The notes under the pieces: generated by a model
The model's input: only the letters and a program-made list of their open reading frames with translations
Told to the model about the DNA's origin: nothing
Databases searched by the model: none
Program-made: the position numbers and the translations under genes
Shown: positions 24,712 through 33,836 of the stretch, piece after piece
How positions within the stretch are numbered: position 1 is the stretch's first letter
Layout of the letters: every line of letters starts with the position of its first letter
From: JBBRBB01 sp038206235
GTDB taxonomy: Bacteria; Bacteroidota; Bacteroidia; Chitinophagales; Chitinophagaceae
Reading direction: 5' to 3'
DNA: 64,000 nt
Assembly (NCBI GenBank): GCA_038206235.1
Contig: JBBRBB010000004.1
Coordinates: 62,001-126,000 of the forward strand

Positions 24712-25134
24712 TTATGAATTTTTTTGCTCAACATCTAAACGGGTTTGTAATTGCAAAAGCAGAGGATAATGTGTATTTACGATTTTAGTGATCACTTTTT
24801 TTGCTTTTGCCTCATCATACGTGTGCACTGTTATTATCCGGTCATCTACCATATCCATCCAGCCTTCGCCGCTATTAATAATACCTCTGTTAAATGCAAG
24901 ACGAAAAGCGTCACGGCTGCCCTGTATGCTTACCTCTCCTTTGCTTTCGTAAAAATCTTTTATGGTGTTCCATGCCAGCTCGTATGCCATTTCAAAAAAC
25001 TGGATTAAACCGGCTTTCTCTGTATCGCTCATTTCATCATCGGTATTGTATTGTTCAACAGCCGTGGAAAGAAGTTGCATAGTTCTTTTAAAGTTATTGA
25101 ATCGCTGTTGCCAGCGTATATCTTTGTTATCCAT
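24712..25134 (-). CDS. HEPN protein (HI0074-type partner of the MNT domain)
   Basis: 140 residues, all-helical, of the nucleotidyltransferase-substrate-binding HI0074 family, which belongs to HEPN. The motif DRIITVHTYDEAKA contains Arg99-x4-His104-x-Tyr106, the RX4HXY motif: Arg and His form the RNase site and the Tyr is the residue AMPylated by MNT antitoxins in characterised HEPN/MNT pairs. So it is a likely toxic RNase held in check by the MNT domain of the following HsdS fusion. Its start overlaps the preceding small gene by eight bases. It is part of the defence operon, not a free-standing toxin-antitoxin locus. Confidence 0.85.
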   Translation of the reverse strand: MDNKDIRWQQRFNNFKRTMQLLSTAVEQYNTDDEMSDTEKAGLIQFFEMAYELAWNTIKDFYESKGEVSIQGSRDAFRLAFNRGIINSGEGWMDMVDDRIITVHTYDEAKAKKVITKIVNTHYPLLLQLQTRLDVEQKNS

Positions 25135-25387
25135 TTGAAGGTTGTGTACTTGTCCAGTGAATAATTATTTGCTTACCATCGTCGCTTACTTTAAAGCCAA
25201 AACTTTTTCTTTTTAATACATCACTCCCTCTGAACTTAAAAGTTTTTCTAAAAGACTTGCTCTCGTGGTTGATATTTACAACTAAGGTATCATTCGCACT
25301 TATTCCTTTTATATCAACTCTGTAGTTTACAGAAGTATCCTTTCTCGTAGAAGGTCTGATGGTTCTGTTACGTATTATTTCTGGCAT
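25127..25387 (-). CDS. Small beta-rich hypothetical protein in the type I R-M operon
   Basis: 86 residues, basic, no family recognised. Predicted beta strands: VNYRVDIKGI, DTLVVNINHES, SFRKTFKFRG, FGFKVSDDGKQIIIHWTST. It starts six bases after hsdM and overlaps the HEPN start by eight bases, so it is translated with both. Possible roles are a third member of the HEPN/MNT module or an accessory of the methylase; no sequence evidence decides. Confidence 0.7.
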   Translation of the reverse strand: MPEIIRNRTIRPSTRKDTSVNYRVDIKGISANDTLVVNINHESKSFRKTFKFRGSDVLKRKSFGFKVSDDGKQIIIHWTSTQPSNG

Positions 25388-25393
25388 AGTCTA

Positions 25394-27007
25394 TTATTTA
25401 ATATCAATTTTCGCAAGATTCTCCTTTATCCGTTTATTCAATTCACCTTCTTCTGCAATTTGTCTTTCCAGTTCAGCTTTTAATGTTGCAAACCGTTCTG
25501 CAAAATTAAAATCATCTTCATCATCGGGTAAGCCAACATATCTGCCGGGAGTTAAAACATAATTTAGTTTGCGCAGTTCTTCGAGAGTGGCACTCTTGCA
25601 AAGGCCCTGCACATCTTTATAAGCCCCCTCCCGACCTCCCCCTTCAGGGGAGGGGAGATTTCGCCAGTTGTGATACGTGCTTGCTATTAATGCAATATCA
25701 TCATTACTTAAATCACGGTTACGCCTGTTTACCAAAAAGCCCAGGTTTCTTGCATCAATAAAAAGAATTTCATTCTTCCTGTCTCTGAAAACACCATTAC
25801 TTTTATTCCTTGTGATAAACCAAAGGCAAGCAGGTATCTGTGTATTCAAAAATAGTTTTGTAGGCAGGTTAACTATACAATCTACGAGGTCTTTTTCAAT
25901 CAATGCTTTTCTTATTTGCCCTTCATTATTTGTTTGAGTGGTTAACGAACCTTTGGATAGTACAAAACCTGCTTTACCCACTGGCGCTAAATGATACAGG
26001 AAATGCATAATCCATGCATAGTTGGCATTGCCTGCAGGCGGCACTAATTTTTCACCTAATATATTCCATCTGCCATCATCCCGCAATAATTCGCCACTCC
26101 AGTCGCTATCATTAAAAGGAGGATTGGCTAAAATGTAATCGGCTTTTAAATCTTTATGCACATCATTTAAAAAACTGCCTTCATTGTTCCACTTTACGTT
26201 GGTGCTGTCAATACCCCGAATCGCTAAATTCATTTTAGCCAAACGCCATGTAGTTTGGTTGCTCTCCTGACCGTAAATAGAAATATAATCAGAAGGATTT
26301 AATGAAAGTTTTTTGCCATTGTTTTTTTTATAGTGGTCACAGTGCACTTCCACAAACTTTTCACTTTGCACAAACATGCCACCGCTGCCGCAACAGGGGT
26401 CAAATACCCTGCCTTCATAGGGTTCAAGCATTTCAACCAATAATCTTACAACACTTGCAGGTGTATAGAATTGTCCGCCTTTTTTTCCTTCTGCCAAAGC
26501 AAACTCACCAAGAAAATATTCAAAGACCCTGCCGAGTAAATCTTTGCTCTGTGCTTCCTTTGTTCCAAGTGTTGCTGTACTTACCAAATCTACAAGCCCT
26601 CCCAAATTCTGCTTATCTAATTTTTCCTGTGCATACACTTTTGGTAAAACACCACGTAAAGAGGGGTTATCTTTTTCAATAGCATCCATTGCATCATCAA
26701 TGTCTTTGCCTATGGTGGGTAGTTTTGCCCTGCCCTGCAGCCATTTCCATCTTGCATATTCAGGAACAAAAAATACTTTCTCAGCTATGTATTCATTTTT
26801 ATCTTCAGGGTCTGCACCTTCATTTTTTTGTGTAACGAGTTTTTCATAGAGTTCTTCAAAAGCATCTGAGATGTACTTGAGAAATATAAGACCTAATACA
26901 ACATGTTTGTATTCGGCAGCATCCATATTCTTGCGCAGTTTATCAGCAGCTTTCCAAAGTTTCTTTTCAAGAGGCTCTTCCAGTTGTTGCTTAACTTTTT
27001 TCACCAT
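25394..27007 (-). CDS. hsdM: Type I DNA adenine methyltransferase (HsdM)
   Basis: 537 residues. N-terminal helical HsdM_N domain (about 5-150), then the SAM-binding motif DPCCGSGG at 203-210 and catalytic NPPF at 295-298, which mark N6-adenine methylation. With HsdS it modifies host sites and with HsdR forms the restriction complex. Residues about 451-462 (LPSPEGGGREGA) come from a GC-rich palindromic repeat inserted in frame in a loop near the C-terminus. First gene of the eight-gene operon; a weak promoter-like box, GAAAGTA on the plus strand at 27084-27090, lies upstream. Confidence 0.96.
   Translation of the reverse strand: MVKKVKQQLEEPLEKKLWKAADKLRKNMDAAEYKHVVLGLIFLKYISDAFEELYEKLVTQKNEGADPEDKNEYIAEKVFFVPEYARWKWLQGRAKLPTIGKDIDDAMDAIEKDNPSLRGVLPKVYAQEKLDKQNLGGLVDLVSTATLGTKEAQSKDLLGRVFEYFLGEFALAEGKKGGQFYTPASVVRLLVEMLEPYEGRVFDPCCGSGGMFVQSEKFVEVHCDHYKKNNGKKLSLNPSDYISIYGQESNQTTWRLAKMNLAIRGIDSTNVKWNNEGSFLNDVHKDLKADYILANPPFNDSDWSGELLRDDGRWNILGEKLVPPAGNANYAWIMHFLYHLAPVGKAGFVLSKGSLTTQTNNEGQIRKALIEKDLVDCIVNLPTKLFLNTQIPACLWFITRNKSNGVFRDRKNEILFIDARNLGFLVNRRNRDLSNDDIALIASTYHNWRNLPSPEGGGREGAYKDVQGLCKSATLEELRKLNYVLTPGRYVGLPDDEDDFNFAERFATLKAELERQIAEEGELNKRIKENLAKIDIK
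25623..25657. repeat. GC-rich palindromic repeat inside hsdM
   Basis: A C-run/G-run palindrome (CTCCCCCTTCAGGGGAGGGG core) in an otherwise AT-rich gene, kept in frame and translated as a Pro/Gly-rich loop. A shorter element of similar type, CCCCTAAAGGGG, occurs at about 62849-62860 between genes. Confidence 0.6.
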
Positions 27008-27339
27008 GTCTTATAAATAAAGCAATATCGTTAATGAAGTAATAGGAGTTAAATAATTCTGCGGAAAAGTAGTGAATTCAATTGAAAGTAGTTTTACCCC
27101 TTTTTAATTTTCATCACAGAGTGTATTTCTATGCCTTTTTACGTTTATGCTATTCCGTCACGAACACCAATTCATTTTATGTTATTGGGTTGTTCTTATA
27201 AGTGGGTTTCATTTTTTCTTTTTCTCCCTGCTGCCTCTTTCAAATTTTCAGTACAGGGGATTCTCTTTTAACTCCATATCAGCAGAAAAAAACTTCTTTA
27301 CTGTAAATAAAACTTTTTCTTTGCGGAAATTTATTACAC
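27008..27339. other. Divergent intergenic region
   Basis: Lies between the defence operon start and the phosphoesterase gene, so it should hold both promoters. No perfect TAnnTTTG box and no operator-like palindrome was recognised. Confidence 0.4.
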
Positions 27340-29136
27340 ATGCCTGCGATGTCTGTCCCCGGTGCTTTTATTATTGCAAAATATTTTAAAAGAAATATTA
27401 CTCTCCTGATTCTCTCCGCAATATTTTCTCTTTTGCAGCTTCGCTCATCGGCACAAATATTAACCTCTACAACCAATACTGCCGGTACACTTAATTCAGT
27501 GGCAGCAAACGCTATGGGCACAAACCTGGCAAGAGTAAACGGAGCCACTGCACCATCATCACCGTGCAGCACAGGTTTCTCCAGCACATCATTTACAAGC
27601 ACTACTACATACGCTGCAACATTAGGAGCTGTTGAAGTTACTGCAACACCCAACACCGGCTATGCTCTTAATGTTACCTCTTTTAGTGCAAGTCTCAGGT
27701 GTTCTTCTACAGGTCCTGCGAGTGTGCGCTTTGCTTACAGCGTTAATGGAGGTGCATCGTGGACAGATAATGGTGCAGACCTTTCTAACCCCGGTGTTTC
27801 ATGTGGCAGCGGTCCTGTAATTACATGGACAACTGCGGTGTATGTTAGTTCGGGCACTCTCAGTTTCAGGATATATGGATATAATGCAACGAGCACAACA
27901 GGCACAGAGCAAATTCTCAATCTCACAATCAACGGAACGGTAGATGTGATAAGCATCACCGGATGCGGAGTGCCCGGCCCACTTGCTGCAACTAATATTA
28001 CAGACACAACCGCCACTCTTAACTGGGGCGCAGTTGCTAATGCTACAAAGTATAGAGTGCAGTATCGCAAAACCGGCACCACCACATGGACAACCAAAAA
28101 CCCCACTACCAACTCCGTTGCATTAACAGGTCTCACAGCGGCAACTGCTTACCAGTATCGCGTAAAAACTGTTTGCAGTTCCACATCAAGCAGCGCTTAT
28201 TCTGTCATTGCCACATTTACTACACTTCCCACACCTGTGCCACTGCCAAAGCCTGACCATATAGTGGTTTTGATTTTTGAAAATCACAGTTATAATTCCA
28301 TCATAGGTTCCACTGCGGCACCACACATTAATGCATTGGCTGCAGATACCAGCTCAGCATTGTTTACTCAATCATTTGCCATTGAGCATCCCAGTCAGCC
28401 CAATTATCTTGATTTTTATTCAGGCACAAACCAGGGAGTTACCAATAACTACCTTCCTACAAACATTCCTTTTACCACAGCCAATCTCGGCAGGCAGCTT
28501 TTTGACAGCGGATTGAGCTTTACCACTTATTCTGAAGATTTACCCAGTGTGGGATATAACGGAGCAACATCAGGTAAATATGCACGTAAACATAACCCTG
28601 CAGCAAACTGGATGGGCACGGGAACAAACCAGATTGCTACCACAACCAACCAGCCGTTTACGGCTTTTCCTGACTCTGCAGATTATTCCTACTTACCAAC
28701 TGTATGTTATGTGATTCCAAATCTTTATAATGATATGCATGATGGCAGCGACCCTGCACGCATTACAAGAGGCGATAAGTGGATGTATGATAGCTTAAAC
28801 AGTTATATCAACTGGTCAAAAACACACAACAGTTTATTTATAATGACTTTTGATGAAGATGATAATTCAACCAGCAACCACATAACCACCATATTTACCG
28901 GAGCTAATGTGAAAGCAGGACAGTATGCGTATGCCATCAATCATTATAGTATTTTACGCACCATTGAGGAAATGTACAGACTTTCATACGCTGCAAATGC
29001 AGCCACAGCAACTACCATAAACTATTGCTGGAAAACCGGCAGTACACCTGTTACAAAAGCGGGTAGTAAAATTACCAATCAACCCATTCGCATGCGCACC
29101 GGAAATTTCATTGTGCCCGGAGAAGCCGTTAAATAA
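27340..29136 (+). CDS. Exported phosphoesterase (PF04185-type) with FN3 domain
   Basis: 598 residues (ATG at 27349 is an alternative start). Signal peptide with ITLLILSAIFSLLQLRSSAQ, a Ser/Thr-rich N-terminal beta region (about 45-200), one fibronectin type III domain (about 210-300: GPLAATNITDTTATLNWGAV ... YRVKTVCSS), then a phosphoesterase domain from PDHIVVLIFENHSYNSI with EHPSQPNYLDFYSG and IMTFDEDDN, the metal-binding segments of the acid phosphatase/phospholipase C family. Probably secreted and acting on phosphate esters; exact substrate unknown. No clear T9SS tail at the C-terminus. Confidence 0.85.
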   Translation: MPAMSVPGAFIIAKYFKRNITLLILSAIFSLLQLRSSAQILTSTTNTAGTLNSVAANAMGTNLARVNGATAPSSPCSTGFSSTSFTSTTTYAATLGAVEVTATPNTGYALNVTSFSASLRCSSTGPASVRFAYSVNGGASWTDNGADLSNPGVSCGSGPVITWTTAVYVSSGTLSFRIYGYNATSTTGTEQILNLTINGTVDVISITGCGVPGPLAATNITDTTATLNWGAVANATKYRVQYRKTGTTTWTTKNPTTNSVALTGLTAATAYQYRVKTVCSSTSSSAYSVIATFTTLPTPVPLPKPDHIVVLIFENHSYNSIIGSTAAPHINALAADTSSALFTQSFAIEHPSQPNYLDFYSGTNQGVTNNYLPTNIPFTTANLGRQLFDSGLSFTTYSEDLPSVGYNGATSGKYARKHNPAANWMGTGTNQIATTTNQPFTAFPDSADYSYLPTVCYVIPNLYNDMHDGSDPARITRGDKWMYDSLNSYINWSKTHNSLFIMTFDEDDNSTSNHITTIFTGANVKAGQYAYAINHYSILRTIEEMYRLSYAANAATATTINYCWKTGSTPVTKAGSKITNQPIRMRTGNFIVPGEAVK

Positions 29137-29139
29137 ATT

Positions 29140-29671
29140 TTACCGTAAAATGAAAAGATATCGTTCTCTAATGATATTTAAATGGTGTCTGTGGTGTCCG
29201 TAAATATGATTAACAAGCAATCTGGTTGACATTGGGATAACCATTTGCTGTTCCTGTTCTGTTTAATGCTTCCTCATCAAGAGTTTCTATAAAAAGAATA
29301 CTTGACACACGAAATGCTTTTAATTCTTTCATGATATTTTCAACTTGACGATTATTTGCATTCGCATGTAAAGCAAAAAGATTTTCATCAAAACCAGGCA
29401 TATCGGTTTTGTCAGCTCTGGCTATCCTCGTGGCTCTATATATAAATATCCTTTCGCAGTCTGCAAGGTGAACAAGTATATCTTTAATTGTCCATTTACC
29501 TTCACTATAGCGATATAAAAGTTGTTCTTCTAAAAGGTTTGAAACGAGTTTTTCCGTTTCGATAATAATATTCTTTAAGTGTTGCACAAGGCGCCCGTCA
29601 TTGGGAACATTGTCTAAATAGGGTTGATAAAAAGAAGGGTAATCTTTTGTTGGTTTATAAATTATTTCCAT
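29140..29671 (-). pseudogene. DinB-family protein, frameshifted near its C-terminus
   Basis: From ATG 29671, 153 residues read as DinB/YfiT (KWTIKDILVHLADCERIFIY with a metal His). The frame then stops after NVNQIAC. In another frame the expected ending follows at once: NHIYGHHRHHLNIIRERYL to the stop at 29140, including the conserved metal-binding GHxxHH. So a single-base change near 29215 separates the last helix. DinB proteins are four-helix metal-dependent transferases (e.g. bacillithiol-type). Either a recent mutation or a sequencing error. Confidence 0.75.
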
Positions 29672-29730
29672 TTATAATTATTTCCTGCGTATCAATATCT
29701 TTTTAAAAAATATCACCAGTTGCATTCTTA

Positions 29731-30684
29731 TTATTTCTTCAATCCAATTTCTCTAAGCCTTTCATCTAAATACTCGCCGGCGGTTGCATCAGGATACACT
29801 TTGGGATGTTGCACATCAACACAACTCTCTAAACAGGCAAGACTCATATCGCTTCGCGGATGTGTAAAGAAAGGCATGGAAAACCGGCTGGTATGCCACA
29901 AATCTCTTGACGGATTTACTACGCGGTGAGTGGTGCTTCGCAATTTGTTATTGGTAAGTCGCTGCAGCATATCGCCAACGTTTACTACAATTTGCTCAGG
30001 CAAAGAGGTTACACCAACCCATTCGCCTTGTTTGGTAAGAATTTGTAAACCATCTGCAGAAGCGCCTACGAGTAATGTGATGAGGTTTATATCTTCATGC
30101 TGCTCTGCACGAATGGCGCTCTTTGGCTCCTGCGTTATGGGGGGATAATGAATGCTGCGTAAAATGGAGTTGCCATTTTTTATATACGGTTCAAAATAAT
30201 TTTCATTGAGACCGAGATATAATGCAATCGCCTGTAACAAAGCCGTCGCTGATTTTTCAAAATTTCTGTACGCATCGAAAATGGTTTTATTGAACTGAGG
30301 TATTTCTTTCACTGAAACATTATCCGGGTATTCATCTTTAATAGGATCATCGTCTTCTACTGTTTGTCCATATTGAAAAAATTCTTTCAGGTCTGGGGCA
30401 TCACTGCCCTTTGCATGTTCTCTTCCAAAGCTTGTGTAGCCGCGCTGCCCTGCTAAACCGGGAACTTCGTAGTTCAATTTTTTTTCAAGTGGTAGTGAGA
30501 AAAAATTTTGAACATACTCATATAAATAACCAATTAGCTCACCGGGTATGCCGTGATTTTTTACGGCAACAAAGCCAACATCTTCATAAGCTTTGCCAAG
30601 TTGCTGCACGAATGCATTTTTTCTTTGGGCGTCGCCGCTTAAGAAGTCGGCAAGATCTACCACAGGTATTGTTGATTCGGCCAT
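29731..30684 (-). CDS. Isopenicillin-N-synthase-like 2OG-Fe(II) dioxygenase
   Basis: 317 residues. N-terminal DIOX_N part (IPVVDLADFLSGD ... VGFVAVKNHGIP) and C-terminal double-stranded beta-helix with the iron triad: HEDIN (His and Asp) and TTHRVV, followed by RFSMPFF where the Arg binds 2-oxoglutarate. Soluble oxygenase of small molecules; substrate unknown and no biosynthetic cluster around it. Upstream a minus-strand TACTTTG box at about 30716-30722 may serve as promoter. Confidence 0.9.
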   Translation of the reverse strand: MAESTIPVVDLADFLSGDAQRKNAFVQQLGKAYEDVGFVAVKNHGIPGELIGYLYEYVQNFFSLPLEKKLNYEVPGLAGQRGYTSFGREHAKGSDAPDLKEFFQYGQTVEDDDPIKDEYPDNVSVKEIPQFNKTIFDAYRNFEKSATALLQAIALYLGLNENYFEPYIKNGNSILRSIHYPPITQEPKSAIRAEQHEDINLITLLVGASADGLQILTKQGEWVGVTSLPEQIVVNVGDMLQRLTNNKLRSTTHRVVNPSRDLWHTSRFSMPFFTHPRSDMSLACLESCVDVQHPKVYPDATAGEYLDERLREIGLKK

Positions 30685-31193
30685 ATAGCAAGTTTTTTTA
30701 GTAATTAAAGCAATATGGCAAAGTACAAAAGATATTGGTTTGAGAGAAGAAGAATTTTTTATTGATGATTTAATGAGTGATGTTTTTAAAACTGCGGAGA
30801 AGAAAATGATGCATCTGCAATGAAGAATCTATTTATCATCCCAGACTACCCTTTATTCCGAACTCATAGCAAGATTGTTTTTTAATATTACTGATTTAAT
30901 TTTTACTTTGGTAGTTTTCCGTCATGCAATATTAATTTATATGAAACGCAGTATTGCCGGAGTTTTGTTTGCGGAAACATTGCGTTTTGAAAATGCAATA
31001 TGATTAGAATTATACATTCATATAAAATGGGTACGGCTTTGGGGGGGGAAATCTTTTAATACTTCATTTGGGCGAATGCAAAAGTAGCACTGTAAAAATT
31101 AATTATAAAGAACTTATTAAAAAAGCTTCTTTCGGGCTTCGCCTTGCTTTATAAAAAAGCAACCTTAAATATCAGGATTATTCCGGGCAAATA
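30685..31193. other. Intergenic region, no gene recognised
   Basis: AT-rich DNA between the oxygenase and RecQ. It includes a run of nine or so Gs around 31038-31047, unusual in this sequence. No frame with protein character and no RNA gene recognised. Confidence 0.45.
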
Positions 31194-33506
31194 TTAATTT
31201 CCGTATTCGCTCAAAAATTTTATACGCATTATTTTTAGCTGCTCCCAGTTGTAGCTGCCATCGGCAAGCTGCTGCTGTGCAATTTCTAAAGAGGAGTCTT
31301 CGCAGTTACGGAAATAATCAATAATTTCTTCCTGCTCTTCTTCATCGAGCATATCATCAATGGCGTAGCTTAAATTAAGCCTGGTGCCGCTTGCTACAAT
31401 GGTTTCCATTTCCTCGAGCAATCCATCGGTCTTCAAGTCTTTATTGCGGGCAATGGTTTCAAGCGGAATCTTTTTATCTACATTCTGAATAATATAAATT
31501 TTATTACTGCTTTTATTGGCAACACTTCGCATTACAAAATCATCGGGCTTTTCAATATCGTTCTCTTCTACATATTCTGCAATTAATTCAATGAATGGTT
31601 TGCCATATCGCAACGCTTTGCCTTTGCTTACGCCCTGGCATTTTTCAAGCTCCAGTAATGTAGTAGGATACATAGTGGCCATATCCTGCAGCGATGATTC
31701 AAGAAACAAAACAAAGGGCGGCAGTTTTTTCTTTTTACCCTCGTGGTGGCGAAGGTCTTTGAGCATCCCGAATAACTTTTCATCCGCCGCTGCGCCGGCG
31801 CCGCCTTCGCCCTCTTCATCATCTGCATTGGCTTCTTCAAAAAGATTATTCAGCACAATTTTGAATGATGAAGGCTTCTTCATAAACTTAGCGCCATTAT
31901 CTGTTATCTTCAGTAAGCCATACTCTTCAATATCTTTTCTAAGAATATTTTCGAGCAGCATCTGGCGAATAAGACTGTTCCAGAAATGCTCGTCCTTATC
32001 TTTTCCAATTCCGAATACATCAAGCGCTTCATGCCGGTACATATTAACTTGCGGGGTATGCTTGCCTATCAAAATATTCACTGCATATTCTGTGGGAAAA
32101 CGTTCATCCAAAGCTTTCACCACTTTAAGCGCTTTTACTGCTTGCTCCTTTGCCTCGACCTTTTCTTTGGGATGCAGGCAATTATCGCAACTGCCGCAAT
32201 AATCTTCTTCGCGGTCTTCTCCAAAATAATGCAATAAAATCTTTCGGCGGCAAACAGAGCTTTCAGCAAATGCCACAGTTTCATTAATAAGCTGGGCGCC
32301 TATTTCACGTTCGGTAAGCGGCTTATCACGCATCAGATGTTCCAGCTTTGCCACGTCTTTGTGAGAATAATACAAAAGACATTTCCCCTCTAAATCATCT
32401 CTGCCCGCACGTCCGGTTTCCTGATAATAGTTTTCAATTGATTTGGGAATATTGAAATGAATTACAAATCGTATATCGGGTTTATCAATCCCCATTCCAA
32501 AGGCAATAGTGGCCACAATTACCTGTACATCTTCATTCAAAAACAGATCTTGTCTTTCTGATCTCAGTTTCGCATCGAGACCGGCATGATAGGCAACTGC
32601 TTTTATATTATTTGCCACAAGCACTTCTGCAAGCTCTTCGGTTGTTTTTCTGTTGAGTGTATAGATGATGCCGCTTTTGCCTGGCATTTGACTAATGAAC
32701 CGAACAATGCTTTTTATTGTTTGGTCTTTCTTTATCTTGGGCAATATTTCATAATACAAATTCGGCCTGTTGAATGAGGCGATGTAAACATTGGGGTTTC
32801 GTAAGCCAAGATTTTTGATAATATCACTCTGCACTTTTGGTGTAGCCGTGGCGGTAAGCGCCACTACAGGAATTTTTGGATTGATAACATCCATCATCTC
32901 ACGCAACCTTCTGTATTCCGGCCTAAAATCATGACCCCATTCAGAGATGCAGTGCGCTTCATCAACTGCAAAAAACGAAATATTCAGATCGCTGAAGAAT
33001 TCAAGATTCTCCTGTTTGGTAAGTGTTTCCGGCGCTACGTAGAGTAGCTTAGTATATCCCTTTAAAAGATCATCTTTAACTTCTTTTATTTGTCCTTTGT
33101 TAAGCGAAGAATTGAGAAAGTGCGCTACGTGATCTTTTTCGCTGTAACCTCGTACAAGGTCAACCTGATTTTTCATCAGGGCTATTAATGGGCTTACGAT
33201 AATAGCGCAGCCGGGTAAAATCATTGCGGGAAGCTGATAACAAAGACTTTTGCCTCCGCCCGTTGGCATAATTACAAAAGTATCATGACCGTTAAGAAGG
33301 CTGTCTATCGCCTCTTGCTGGCGACCTTTGAATTGTTCAAATCCAAAATATTGGTGAAGACCATGATGAATTTGATGACCATGATGTGCTTTTCCGTTTC
33401 CATTCCCGCTGCCATTCACCAAAACTTTTTTGGAAGTTTTTTTATTCGATGCAGATTTTGTTTCTTTTAAATTTTTTACAGAGGTTTTTTTAGTAGTTGT
33501 TGTCAT
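31194..33506 (-). CDS. recQ: ATP-dependent DNA helicase RecQ (long form with HRDC)
   Basis: 770 residues. A Lys/Ser-rich N-terminal tail, then the helicase core: Walker A MPTGGGKSLCYQLP, DEAH in VDEAHCISEWGHDFRPEYR, motif VI YYQETGRAGRDD. The RecQ zinc region CRRKILLHYFG ... CGSCDNC follows, then RQC winged helix and an HRDC domain (PFVLFLESSLQDMATM ... GVSKGKALRYGKPF). It unwinds recombination and replication intermediates. A second, shorter RecQ is at 52063. A 228-codon frame on the opposite strand is an antisense shadow. Confidence 0.96.
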   Translation of the reverse strand: MTTTTKKTSVKNLKETKSASNKKTSKKVLVNGSGNGNGKAHHGHQIHHGLHQYFGFEQFKGRQQEAIDSLLNGHDTFVIMPTGGGKSLCYQLPAMILPGCAIIVSPLIALMKNQVDLVRGYSEKDHVAHFLNSSLNKGQIKEVKDDLLKGYTKLLYVAPETLTKQENLEFFSDLNISFFAVDEAHCISEWGHDFRPEYRRLREMMDVINPKIPVVALTATATPKVQSDIIKNLGLRNPNVYIASFNRPNLYYEILPKIKKDQTIKSIVRFISQMPGKSGIIYTLNRKTTEELAEVLVANNIKAVAYHAGLDAKLRSERQDLFLNEDVQVIVATIAFGMGIDKPDIRFVIHFNIPKSIENYYQETGRAGRDDLEGKCLLYYSHKDVAKLEHLMRDKPLTEREIGAQLINETVAFAESSVCRRKILLHYFGEDREEDYCGSCDNCLHPKEKVEAKEQAVKALKVVKALDERFPTEYAVNILIGKHTPQVNMYRHEALDVFGIGKDKDEHFWNSLIRQMLLENILRKDIEEYGLLKITDNGAKFMKKPSSFKIVLNNLFEEANADDEEGEGGAGAAADEKLFGMLKDLRHHEGKKKKLPPFVLFLESSLQDMATMYPTTLLELEKCQGVSKGKALRYGKPFIELIAEYVEENDIEKPDDFVMRSVANKSSNKIYIIQNVDKKIPLETIARNKDLKTDGLLEEMETIVASGTRLNLSYAIDDMLDEEEQEEIIDYFRNCEDSSLEIAQQQLADGSYNWEQLKIMRIKFLSEYGN

Positions 33507-33684
33507 TGTTTACAAATTTCCGTCCCCAAATTTGAAGGGTTAAATAAAATAATCACATAAGGTAGTAATTTTTTTTCGGATTCATATCAACCTTAAAAAA
33601 TTTTTATCCCCATTCATTCAAATATAAGATAATTCTGAAATTATTCATCATTTCCTTTGTTGCCGGTACATTCTTGTTAAAGTT

Positions 33685-33692
33685 TACCTTTG
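33685..33692 (+). promoter_or_regulatory. -7 promoter box before two tiny ORFs
   Basis: TACCTTTG matches TAnnTTTG exactly. The next ATG is seven bases downstream at 33699, which would give a nearly leaderless transcript. A TTTG at 33656-33659 is a possible but distant -33 element. Confidence 0.5.
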
Positions 33693-33698
33693 CGGCCA

Positions 33699-33836
33699 AT
33701 GACTAAAAATTTTCATGAAGCTTCAATTGGAACCATTGTATCAGTAGCTGATTCTATAAAAGACTTAACGCCTTTTATAGATGATGATTTAAAAAAAGCA
33801 GTACAGGCAATTCATAAAACATGGCGGCAAAAATGA
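33699..33836 (+). CDS. Tiny ORF of 45 aa, hypothetical
   Basis: ATG 33699 to TGA 33836. The peptide (MTKNFHEASIGTIVSVADSI and on to AIHKTWRQK) is helical and soluble, with a good promoter box directly upstream and a second tiny ORF overlapping its stop by four bases. These features favour a real gene, but no family is recognised and chance cannot be excluded. Confidence 0.4.
   Translation: MTKNFHEASIGTIVSVADSIKDLTPFIDDDLKKAVQAIHKTWRQK

Noticed and set aside
31516..32202. 228-codon plus-strand ORF
   Set aside because: It is antisense to the conserved RecQ gene, with composition expected from a shadow frame.
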